The notes below the pieces were generated by a model. That model was given only the letters and a program-made list of their open reading frames with translations. It was not told the origin of the DNA and did not search any database. This document shows, one piece after another, positions 49,233 through 56,558 of a stretch of 64,000 nucleotides of DNA; position 1 is the stretch's first letter, and every line of letters starts with the position of its first letter. Source of the stretch: Mycobacterium terramassiliense (GTDB lineage Bacteria > Actinomycetota > Actinomycetes > Mycobacteriales > Mycobacteriaceae); assembly GCF_900157385.1 (NCBI RefSeq), contig NZ_LT717701.1, positions 1,089,772 through 1,153,771 on the forward strand, given 5' to 3'. Position numbers and translations under genes: made by a program.

Positions 49233-50390
49233 CTATGGACGTTTTGGTGCGTCCGGTTCCTGTCCGTTCGCCTGGTTGGCGGCGGAGCTGTGGAGCCGGT
49301 CAAGGTTCGTGGCTACGTGGTCGAGTTCATCGGCGTAGAGGTCGCTGTAGATGTTCGCGGTGACAGTTGGCGTCGAGTGCCCCATGGTTTTCTGGACGTA
49401 GCGAAGGTCAGCGCCGGAAGCCCGGGCCAGGCTGGCGTACGTGTGTCGTAGGTCGTGAATCGTCAACGGCGCGAGGTTGGTTGTCTGAAGTGCACGAGAC
49501 CAGCGGACGTGTCGACGCCAGTTGTTGGACCTCAGGAAGCCACCATTAGGTGAGGTGACCGCTTGTTCGCCTGGTGCGCGGCCCGCGACTCGTGGCTTCA
49601 GTGCGTCGATGACGATATGGGGTAGCGGGACGGTTCGCACCGCGGCGCGAGTCTTTGGCGGTCCGACAATGATCCGCCCTTCCACTTCCGGCGCCGCCTG
49701 GCGGACGTAGAGCCGGCGCGCCGACAGGTCGATATCGCCGACGCGCAGGCCGACCAGTTCGGACCAGCGCAGCCCGGTCAAGGCCAGGATGGTGACGACG
49801 TCCCCCTGGTCGCCGCATGCCGCCGCTAGGGCGGCTACTTCTGTCGTGGTGAGGTAGCGGTGACGTTCTCGGGCCGGAATCCGCCCCGCTGATACGCCTT
49901 GCGCCGGGTTGGTGTGGATGCGGCCGTCCTCGCGGGCCATTTCGAGGATCGACCGCAGGAGTCGAAGGGTGGCGAGTTTCGCCCACGGCCCGACGGTGAG
50001 GGTATCGATGAATTGCTGGATATCTTTGCGGGTGATCTCGTCGAGCGGGACATGGCCGAAGCGCGGGCTGATGCGGAGTTTCCAATGCTGGGTGTAGCCG
50101 CTCCAGGTCTTGGGTGACACGGCCGGGCGTTTGGACGCGCTGTAGTGAGTCCAGATGCCGGAAAGGCTCACACGGCCAAGCCGAGGGTCGAAGCGCCTGG
50201 CACCGATCGCCGCTTCGCCGTCGCGCTCAGCTTTGAAGGCCCGCGCTTCGCGGAGGCTGGCGAACGTCGATGACGTTTCCACCCATCCCGATGACGAATC
50301 TGGATCCCGCACCAGGTAGCGCACTTGATAGCGCGGCTGGCCGGCTGCGTTGGTCCTCTTGCGGATACCGCGCGGTCCCGATCCGGCCAC
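49233..50390 (-). CDS. int: Tyrosine recombinase (site-specific integrase)
   Basis: A 385-residue phage/AICE-type integrase. The N-terminal arm-binding region and SAM-like domain (about 75-160) precede the catalytic domain with all six active-site residues: Arg208 (TGLRWSEL), Lys246 (PPKTR), His312 and Arg315 (HDLRHTYAS), His338 (MGHST) and Tyr348 (NIYSDLY). It catalyses insertion into and excision from the tRNA-Phe site. Start GTG 50390 lies immediately after the TAA of the xis-like gene, so they are coupled. Confidence 0.95.
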   Translation of the reverse strand: MAGSGPRGIRKRTNAAGQPRYQVRYLVRDPDSSSGWVETSSTFASLREARAFKAERDGEAAIGARRFDPRLGRVSLSGIWTHYSASKRPAVSPKTWSGYTQHWKLRISPRFGHVPLDEITRKDIQQFIDTLTVGPWAKLATLRLLRSILEMAREDGRIHTNPAQGVSAGRIPARERHRYLTTTEVAALAAACGDQGDVVTILALTGLRWSELVGLRVGDIDLSARRLYVRQAAPEVEGRIIVGPPKTRAAVRTVPLPHIVIDALKPRVAGRAPGEQAVTSPNGGFLRSNNWRRHVRWSRALQTTNLAPLTIHDLRHTYASLARASGADLRYVQKTMGHSTPTVTANIYSDLYADELDHVATNLDRLHSSAANQANGQEPDAPKRP

Positions 50391-50624
50391 TTAGCGGCGC
50401 ACCTGGCGTAGCCACGCGCGGACTTCCGCTGCGTCCCAACGTCTTACCCGGTCCGATAGCGTGTAGCACGGCGGTCCGACTTCGGCGCCGTGTTCGCGCA
50501 TCGCGCCCCATCGGCTCACGGTCGCGGCCGACACGCCGAGCAGCTCGGCCACCTGCTCTGCTGTCAGCAGCTCCGGAAAAGTTGCGGCAACGGTGGCCGC
50601 GGTGCTGATGCCGAGAGTTGCCAT
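50391..50624 (-). CDS. xis: Excisionase-like helix-turn-helix protein
   Basis: A 77-residue HTH_17/MerR-like protein: LLTAEQVAELLGVSAATVSRW is the HTH and ends with RRWDAAEVRAWLRQVRR. Small proteins of this type next to a tyrosine integrase serve as directionality factors for excision. The start at ATG 50624 is preferred over the longer frame because the HTH directly follows. It abuts ftsK (stop 50635) upstream and int downstream. Confidence 0.85.
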   Translation of the reverse strand: MATLGISTAATVAATFPELLTAEQVAELLGVSAATVSRWGAMREHGAEVGPPCYTLSDRVRRWDAAEVRAWLRQVRR

Positions 50625-50634
50625 GGCGATGTCC

Positions 50635-51981
50635 TCAGTTCTCCGCCGGACCTTGGTAGCTTTGAGTAGCCACCCCGTATTCGTTTGCAACTGAACGGAT
50701 TAACGAGTCGGGCCAGTAGTCGGCGCGGACCCGCACCGTTGATCCGTCTTCGTCGATTACGTATCCGGTTCCAGGTTCATTGGCGTCGATGCGGTGCGCG
50801 GGCGCGGCATCGGCGAGGCCATCGCCCAGCACCATCGCGACCTCGTCGCGTGAACGCAGACGAAGTGCAACGGTTTGGGTGAATAGTCCGCGCATGGGCA
50901 GGATCTCTTTGCGTGGGTCCTGCATGAAGGCAGCGACGACGATTCCGACAGCTCTGCCTTTTGTCAGAATGCGTGAAAGCGAGGCCGCAACTTGCTTCTT
51001 GCTGGCGGCGTCTGTCATGTAGGCGGTCAGGCCGGCCAATTCGTCGATGAGCAGAACCATGAGCGGCTCGGCCGTGCTGAGTGCGTGCGAACGCGCTCGG
51101 CCGGCCATCCGGCGTCCGCGGCTATCCAATAGTTCCTCTAGCTTGGCCAGCAGCCTGGCGGCCTCGGCCTCGGTCGTCGCGACTTCGGTGAATAGCGCGG
51201 AGCCGACTGACACTTCGATCCCGTACTTGAGGTCTACCGCGAAAAGCCGCACAGTCCCCGACCTCACGGCCGGAGCCAATCCGCCTGCGATGCCCCAGAA
51301 AATGGAACCCTTTCCCGCCCCTGAGCACGCGACAGTCAGGGTGTGCAAGCCAGCGACACGGAGAATCCAGGCCGACCCGTTCTCGCGCCGACCTATGTCC
51401 ACTGCCTTCGCCGCGTCACTGATTGGCTGTCTAGCAGTTTCGACAAAAGAAAGATGTTGCTTCGTAACGAATTCCATCCGGACCGTGCCGGGCGCAACGA
51501 CCGTCGAGCGGGCGGAATGTGCCCCGACGGCATCACGGATTGCGGGCACCGAATTCTCCAGGTCATCCACCGTCTGGCCGGTCCGTGTGCGGACGGTCAT
51601 TCGCAGGCAGTCGCCTGACATGCTCACCCCGAGAAGGCGAGGATGAGTCCAGACTGTCCTCGTCTTGCTCTTGCCCTGTAAGTCCGTGCGCGTGACGCGC
51701 TCTGAAGTGGACAACCCGCAGGCCTTCGCAACTCGCGGCCAGGAGATCAGCGCCCATAGCAGCCATCGAGCCCGCCGCGCTGGGGTTGCAACATAACGCC
51801 TAAATGTGGCGGGCGAACGCAGTCTCCAAACGACGAGCGAAAGGGTGACCACGCCGATCACCGCGATGAGCCACATGGCGCCGACCGCCAGTAGGTGCGT
51901 GAGGTCAAGGAGGTCCATCCCGGCATCGGGATCTGGAATCGAATACGGATCGCTAAGTACTACGGGGTCGTAGGGACTCAT
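50635..51981 (-). CDS. FtsK/SpoIIIE-type DNA translocase (AICE Tra protein)
   Basis: A 448-residue membrane ATPase. Two N-terminal hydrophobic segments (LLAVGAMWLIAVIGVVTLSL and a short one near residues 71-82) are followed by the RecA-like domain with Walker A CSGAGKGS (about 219-226) and Walker B MVLLIDELAGL (about 308-318). In AICEs a single such protein moves double-stranded DNA between cells. The start at ATG 51981 overlaps the SCO3933-like stop by 4 bp. The protein is shorter than pSAM2 TraSA-type proteins of about 500 or more residues, but no motif is missing. Confidence 0.87.
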   Translation of the reverse strand: MSPYDPVVLSDPYSIPDPDAGMDLLDLTHLLAVGAMWLIAVIGVVTLSLVVWRLRSPATFRRYVATPARRARWLLWALISWPRVAKACGLSTSERVTRTDLQGKSKTRTVWTHPRLLGVSMSGDCLRMTVRTRTGQTVDDLENSVPAIRDAVGAHSARSTVVAPGTVRMEFVTKQHLSFVETARQPISDAAKAVDIGRRENGSAWILRVAGLHTLTVACSGAGKGSIFWGIAGGLAPAVRSGTVRLFAVDLKYGIEVSVGSALFTEVATTEAEAARLLAKLEELLDSRGRRMAGRARSHALSTAEPLMVLLIDELAGLTAYMTDAASKKQVAASLSRILTKGRAVGIVVAAFMQDPRKEILPMRGLFTQTVALRLRSRDEVAMVLGDGLADAAPAHRIDANEPGTGYVIDEDGSTVRVRADYWPDSLIRSVANEYGVATQSYQGPAEN

Positions 51982-52400
51982 GCTGATGCCCGGTCTGCCG
52001 CTGAGGACCCCGCCTTGCCGGTGTCCGCAATCATGCCCGAGGCCCGAAACGACCACGCGATGCGGCCGGATTCGCTCGAACGGTCTACGTACGGCAATAC
52101 GCACAGCTCCTCGAAAATCACTGGCGTGAAGGGCATTCCGGCAGCGTTCGGCGGGCACACAGGTTGATTGGGTGTTGCGAACTTGACGGTGAGAGTGCGT
52201 GCTCGCTTGCTAGCGGCCGGGTCGCCGTCGAGGACTTCGACCTGCCACAACGGGACGCCTGATTCTCGATCAGTCGCCTGAACCTTGCTGTCCTTTGTTG
52301 ACCGCTCGTAATCGATCACCGCAGTGACGTCGGACACCACGAACGCTCGGTGCGGGAAAACCTGCTGGTGAGACACCTTGAGCCATTTAGGAACGGACAT
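51978..52400 (-). CDS. SCO3933-like AICE protein
   Basis: A 140-residue protein with the segment QATDRESGVPLWQVEVLDGD, then LTVKFATPNQPVCPP, resembling the SCO3933 regulatory family that is usually next to ftsK in Streptomyces integrative elements. The function is unproven; an OB-like or small regulatory protein is likely. Start ATG 52400. It is first in the minus-strand operon SCO3933-like, ftsK, xis, int, and inverted operator-like repeats lie just upstream (52423-52457). Confidence 0.65.
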   Translation of the reverse strand: MSVPKWLKVSHQQVFPHRAFVVSDVTAVIDYERSTKDSKVQATDRESGVPLWQVEVLDGDPAASKRARTLTVKFATPNQPVCPPNAAGMPFTPVIFEELCVLPYVDRSSESGRIAWSFRASGMIADTGKAGSSAADRASA

Positions 52401-52422
52401 CGTGGACCTTTCATGAGAACTG

Positions 52423-52457
52423 CTCTAGACAAGTTGAGGTTACATAGTCGTCTAGAG
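52423..52457. promoter_or_regulatory. GntR operator pair upstream of the transfer/excision operon
   Basis: CTCTAGAC (52423-52430) and GTCTAGAG (52450-52457) are perfect 8-bp inverted repeats, 23 bp before the SCO3933-like start. The second overlaps TAGTCGTCTAGA (52445-52456), the reverse complement of a 12-mer at 53300-53311 in front of gntR. Confidence 0.7.
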
Positions 52458-52498
52458 GAGTGCAACGATCGGAGCGCGACGGATCGAAGACTTTGGCC

Positions 52499-53278
52499 TC
52501 AGCGCGCCGGAAACTCGTATTCGAGCAGGTAGGCCGAGCTAACCTTCACCGTGTCGCAGACCTCAACCGCCACATCATTCGCGTCGTAGGCGGTTCGGAG
52601 CACAGTCAATACGGGAACGCCGGGCTCAAGTTCCAGCTCCCGCCGTTCCTCGGGAGTGGGCATCCGGGCTGCGACTTCCTCGGTGAAGCGGCCGAGTACA
52701 TGACCGTTCTCTTCCAGGCGGGCGTAAATACCACCAGGCCCCGTGTCGACCTGCTCGATCTTCGTACCTTCAGCGAAAGCCGCCGGGATGAAGGAGACCG
52801 CTGTCTCAACCGGCCGGCCATTCGCGAGGTACCGCCTCGATCGCACGACCACGTCATCATTGGGCGAGACTCTAAGTCTCTCAGCTACAAAGGAATTCGG
52901 CTTCTGTCGATTCACGACGATACTGTCGACCTGCGGCGAGTAACCGGATTTCTCAGCTTCCACGGTGAATGCCGCCTTGCCTTCCGCGCGGTGCTTTCGC
53001 GCGAATCGATCTGACGCCAGTCTGTGAATCGGCGCCGTCGGGCGGACGAACACTCCGCGGCCATGTTGCGAGATGACCAGTCCCTCGGAACGAAGCTCAT
53101 GCATCGCTTGTCTTACAGTCATGCGGGCCACGCCGAAGTGCTCGATCAATTCAGCCTCGGACGGCAGTCGTTCCCCGGGGGGTAGCTGGTTGTGAATAAT
53201 CGCTTCGCGCAACATGCCCGCGATCTGCCGATATGGCGGCTTGTCGTCCGCCCGGTCGATCTGTCCAAGTTGCAGCAC
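52499..53278 (-). CDS. GntR-family regulator (UTRA, KorSA/TraR-like)
   Basis: A 259-residue GntR/HutC-type regulator. The winged HTH spans about residues 14-80 (PPYRQIAGMLREAIIHNQLP, PSEAELIEHFGVARMTVRQA), and the UTRA ligand domain follows from about 105. GTG 53278 is preceded by AAGGGAAGG (53283-53291, minus strand). In AICEs this type (KorSA) represses transfer and replication genes. Two matching CTAGAC-containing dyads, upstream of itself and of the ftsK operon, support autoregulation and control of that operon. Confidence 0.88.
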   Translation of the reverse strand: MLQLGQIDRADDKPPYRQIAGMLREAIIHNQLPPGERLPSEAELIEHFGVARMTVRQAMHELRSEGLVISQHGRGVFVRPTAPIHRLASDRFARKHRAEGKAAFTVEAEKSGYSPQVDSIVVNRQKPNSFVAERLRVSPNDDVVVRSRRYLANGRPVETAVSFIPAAFAEGTKIEQVDTGPGGIYARLEENGHVLGRFTEEVAARMPTPEERRELELEPGVPVLTVLRTAYDANDVAVEVCDTVKVSSAYLLEYEFPAR

Positions 53279-53299
53279 CCGGTGGCCTTCCCTTACATG

Positions 53300-53317
53300 T
53301 CTAGACGACTAGTCTAG
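53300..53317. promoter_or_regulatory. 17-bp palindromic operator upstream of gntR
   Basis: CTAGACGACTAGTCTAG (53301-53317) is a perfect palindrome (6-bp arms around GACTA) 22 bp before gntR. The 12-mer TCTAGACGACTA at 53300-53311 recurs inverted at 52445-52456, the only other copy seen in this region. Binding by the GntR protein is inferred. Confidence 0.75.
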
Positions 53318-53370
53318 GAAGCCAGTCAACCTCGTGTCACGTCGCCGGCATCGAACAATGGAGACCACCG

Positions 53371-53799
53371 ATGGGAAACACGCCAAAGCACTCGGTGAGT
53401 GTCGCCGGCATCGTCGTCCGGGATGACGGTCTGGTTCTTGTGATCCGCCGAGACGACAACGACCACTGGGAGGCTCCCGGTGGCGTACTCGAACTGCACG
53501 AATCCTTCGAGGATGGCGTCCGGCGCGAAGTGCTCGAAGAAACTGGTCTGGACGTCACGGTGGAACGTCTGAGCGGCGTTTACAAGAACCTCACTCACGG
53601 GATAGTCGCTCTCGTCTATCGTTGCCGTCCGGCCGAGGGGATCACCCACCCGACGGCCGAGGCGCGCGAAGTTCGTTGGATGACCAGGGGAGAAGTTCAG
53701 TCAGCGATGAGTCCTGCCTTCGCCGTGCGCGTCCTGGATGCGTTCGACGAAAGCGTTCATTCGCGCGCTCACGACGGAGTCAGCGTCGTATCGGGCTGA
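53371..53799 (+). CDS. NUDIX hydrolase
   Basis: A 142-residue NUDIX protein with an intact NUDIX box at about residues 38-60 (GGVLELHESFEDGV, then RREVLEETGL). NUDIX enzymes hydrolyse nucleoside-diphosphate-linked compounds, and a NUDIX gene is a regular partner of the GntR-type regulator in AICEs, where its role is not settled. It is divergent from gntR across the palindromic operator. ATG 53371 is preceded by TGGAG. The 13-mer GTCGCCGGCATCG occurs at 53341 and again 60 bp later inside the gene. Confidence 0.9.
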   Translation: MGNTPKHSVSVAGIVVRDDGLVLVIRRDDNDHWEAPGGVLELHESFEDGVRREVLEETGLDVTVERLSGVYKNLTHGIVALVYRCRPAEGITHPTAEAREVRWMTRGEVQSAMSPAFAVRVLDAFDESVHSRAHDGVSVVSG

Positions 53800-53939
53800 C
53801 AGTCTCCGCTGCCGGTTCGTTCCTAGGCAACTGTCTGGAGCGGATCGATCCAACCAGCGCGCGTACGCGGCTCAAACCGCTGCTGCCTTTAGCATTACTC
53901 AGGCAGGCGGCAGATTGAATTTCGGAAGGTCCGGCGTTC

Positions 53940-55922
53940 GTGGCTCGAGTTGAATGGACCCGACAGTCAGGCGAAGAGGTTGAGACCGTCGTCGGGATGC
54001 TCCTGTGTAGCAAATTCCCGAATGCAGTTCGTGTGCGTCCAAGCCAAGGCGACGGCGGAATCGACATCTTCGTTCCTGGCCCCGCTGGCTGGGGCAAGGA
54101 GCGCGCAGTTTGGCAGATCAAGCGGTACTGCGACAACTTGAATGGAACCCAGAAGCGTGCAATCAAGCGGTCGTTCTCGCGGGTCGTTGAAACCAGTAAA
54201 AAAGAAGATTGGCTGATTACGGAATGGCATCTCGTCATGCCACTCGACCTGACTAACCAAAATCTCGGCTGGTTGGACGCTCACACTGCGAATGCTGACT
54301 TTCCTCGCGCGACACACGGTTTGCTGATGTGCGACACCCTTGCAGCCGAGTATCAGAACGTCATCGACTACTACCTGCGTGACGGCAAGGAACGCCTGCA
54401 GGCGGCGATGGATCATCTCACCAGGATCCTCTCCGTCCGGAAAGATCGGCAAGAGAACGAACCTCTAATGCCATCCGACGTAATGACGGATCTGACGTCA
54501 ATATATAAGGCGCTCAACGAATGTGATCCATTCTACAAGTACAGCTTCGATGTCTCAGACAAGCCGCCACCCGATGAGCCGTCGTCGTATGAAGAGGGTT
54601 TGGTCGCGGCTTACGCAATGTGTCAGGACTCGGTGTGGATCACTATCAAGATCTTTGCGCGCTCGTTGGCGGCGGTCCAGGAGCGCCCGATCACTTGGCG
54701 GCTGCAGCTTGCGGTCCCCGCGGACGACGAGGAACTCCGGCAGCAAGTGGAAAAATTCATCGACTACGGCGCACCCCTATCGATGCCGGTGGGCACGGTA
54801 ACCGGCTCTCTCGACCTGCCGGCCGGCCTGGGTGGGGACCTGAGCGGTGCCAGCCTTCAGGTAATCAACGTGATCGAGCAGTCCGTCGACGACGAAGACA
54901 CCGAGCTTGCCATCGCGATGCTGGCGCCGGACTCTGACACGGTGATCGCCAGCACCACCATCAAGCGGACGGAATTCAGTCAGGGCCAAGGTGGCGTTCG
55001 CGGCATCTGGGTGGATAACGCCAAGTTGTTCACGGTCGAGATGTTGGCCAAGAAGACCGCGCAGCGCGAACTCACCTGGAACATCAGCACGGAATACAAC
55101 CTAAGCGGCCGGCGCCCCGCCGACATCGTCGAAGGTCTGAAGTTTCTGGCCGCCATGCATGCCCCGAACCGAATCGGGATCGGTTTAGCTTACGGTCCAA
55201 AGCAATTCACTAGCGGTGGCCCTGCGCCGAGACCCGATCATCATGACAATGCGGCGAAACGATGGTCGGTCGTCGCCGAAGCTCTTGCCCGGATTCAGAA
55301 CCACGTAAGTGTGCTTCTCCGGATGCCTGCCGAGATGACCAAAGATGAGGCGATCGCCATCATTGAGGCGGCAAAGCTCCTGTCGAGAGAGACGCGTAGC
55401 GGCCCCCTTACTGGACCGTTCACGATCATCAGGCGGGAGACGCAACTCGAGCCTGTAGTGGACACCATCTACGAATTCATCGCGATCAAGTCGCTGAAGA
55501 TCACGCTTGGCTCCGACGAGATTCTCGTTGGGAAGCAGGCACTGTTCTTTCGAGGGAAGTATCTGGATATTCAGGACGACGAGTTCACAATCGAACCGAT
55601 CTCGGACGGCGTCAGCGCCCTGTACACCGGCGAAGCAGAAGCCGGTCGACTGTTCGGGCGCCCCGTCCGTGCCATGCCGTTGTTGACGCCACTGGGTGAA
55701 AAGTGGCCGTCCCTACGCAGCGCGGCACTGGTGCGAATTATCGAGAAGCACTGTGGCGCTCCGCAGCGGCGAATGAAGTCACAACGGCGGTACAAGGGGA
55801 AAAGTCGCGAGTTCACATTTGCGTTCCCAGATCGCGCGGAGGTTTCTGGGAAGATCGTTCGCCGTGTGTTAGTCGAAGATGTCGGTCTTAGTCCAGATGA
55901 AGCCCGAAACGAGGTGGACTGA
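53940..55922 (+). CDS. Large protein with N-terminal Mrr-like PD-(D/E)XK nuclease domain; defence candidate
   Basis: A 660-residue protein. Residues about 5-110 have the layout of an Mrr/restriction-endonuclease-like domain: a helix with EEVETVVGMLL, then GDGGIDIF (Asp42), then AVWQIKRY (Gln59-x-Lys61). About 110-170 is helical (LAAEYQNVIDYYLRDGKERL). The remaining 490 residues match nothing I recognise and look beta-rich (PITWRLQLAVPADDEE, KTAQRELTWNISTEYNLSG). It starts at GTG 53940 after GGAAGG. The next gene overlaps by one base (TGATG). Codon use is visibly more AT-rich than the core genome. DNA or RNA restriction is inferred. Confidence 0.75.
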   Translation: MARVEWTRQSGEEVETVVGMLLCSKFPNAVRVRPSQGDGGIDIFVPGPAGWGKERAVWQIKRYCDNLNGTQKRAIKRSFSRVVETSKKEDWLITEWHLVMPLDLTNQNLGWLDAHTANADFPRATHGLLMCDTLAAEYQNVIDYYLRDGKERLQAAMDHLTRILSVRKDRQENEPLMPSDVMTDLTSIYKALNECDPFYKYSFDVSDKPPPDEPSSYEEGLVAAYAMCQDSVWITIKIFARSLAAVQERPITWRLQLAVPADDEELRQQVEKFIDYGAPLSMPVGTVTGSLDLPAGLGGDLSGASLQVINVIEQSVDDEDTELAIAMLAPDSDTVIASTTIKRTEFSQGQGGVRGIWVDNAKLFTVEMLAKKTAQRELTWNISTEYNLSGRRPADIVEGLKFLAAMHAPNRIGIGLAYGPKQFTSGGPAPRPDHHDNAAKRWSVVAEALARIQNHVSVLLRMPAEMTKDEAIAIIEAAKLLSRETRSGPLTGPFTIIRRETQLEPVVDTIYEFIAIKSLKITLGSDEILVGKQALFFRGKYLDIQDDEFTIEPISDGVSALYTGEAEAGRLFGRPVRAMPLLTPLGEKWPSLRSAALVRIIEKHCGAPQRRMKSQRRYKGKSREFTFAFPDRAEVSGKIVRRVLVEDVGLSPDEARNEVD

Positions 55923-56533
55923 TGTCACATCCAATACAGACAGTCATATATCACCACGACGCGGCACACACCCCCGCTTGGCAGTTCTTCTCTCTGCCGG
56001 ACAGCATCGTCGGTGGCGGCAACACTCTAGACTCGGCACGAGCAAAATATCGTGGCGCTCTGAAGTTTTCGCGTGGGGTAGGCGGGCTCCCCGACATTAA
56101 CGAATACGTCGAGACGGAAGCCGATAACCTAGACATTTGGGTCCGAACCCCATTGAGTGATACCGAGCGGGAAGCCGCGACGACCGATGCCACACGCCAG
56201 CTTGAAACACACCCCGAAGACCGCGCGTGGTTCGACGAGCATTTGACTGCGGGAGGCTATCCGGTAGTCGTACCTGGCGTCCTTGATGATCCCATTTCCT
56301 CGATCTTTAATCAGATGACGGCATTTGACTCGCTAGTCGTGTGGACCGTTTATCGCTCGGCTGATAGGGCGTCGAGCGTGTGGCTCGTCATGGCCGGAAA
56401 TCGATCCGCAGGCGACGAATCACTTACCAGTCTAGAGACGCTCGGCCTGACGGAGAGCTCACCGTTGAGCGAGCTGGTTCATCTGGCGGTCGAACGTGAA
56501 CTAAATACGTTCGCGGCCCGGTTCCCTCGCTAG
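55922..56533 (+). CDS. Hypothetical partner protein of the nuclease gene
   Basis: A 203-residue protein starting at ATG 55922, sharing one base with the nuclease stop (TGATG), so it is translationally coupled. It has no signal peptide or membrane helix. The N-terminal part (VIYHHDAAHTPAWQFFSLPD, GGGNTLDSARAKYRGALKFS) resembles HicB-like folded domains, in which short helices follow GxTxxEA; the C-terminal half contains SLVVWTVYRSADRASSVWLV. It could be a regulator, antitoxin-like partner or substrate-recognition subunit. No function can be given. Confidence 0.7.
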   Translation: MSHPIQTVIYHHDAAHTPAWQFFSLPDSIVGGGNTLDSARAKYRGALKFSRGVGGLPDINEYVETEADNLDIWVRTPLSDTEREAATTDATRQLETHPEDRAWFDEHLTAGGYPVVVPGVLDDPISSIFNQMTAFDSLVVWTVYRSADRASSVWLVMAGNRSAGDESLTSLETLGLTESSPLSELVHLAVERELNTFAARFPR

Positions 56534-56558
56534 GCGAAACCTTCGAAAAATGGCACCG

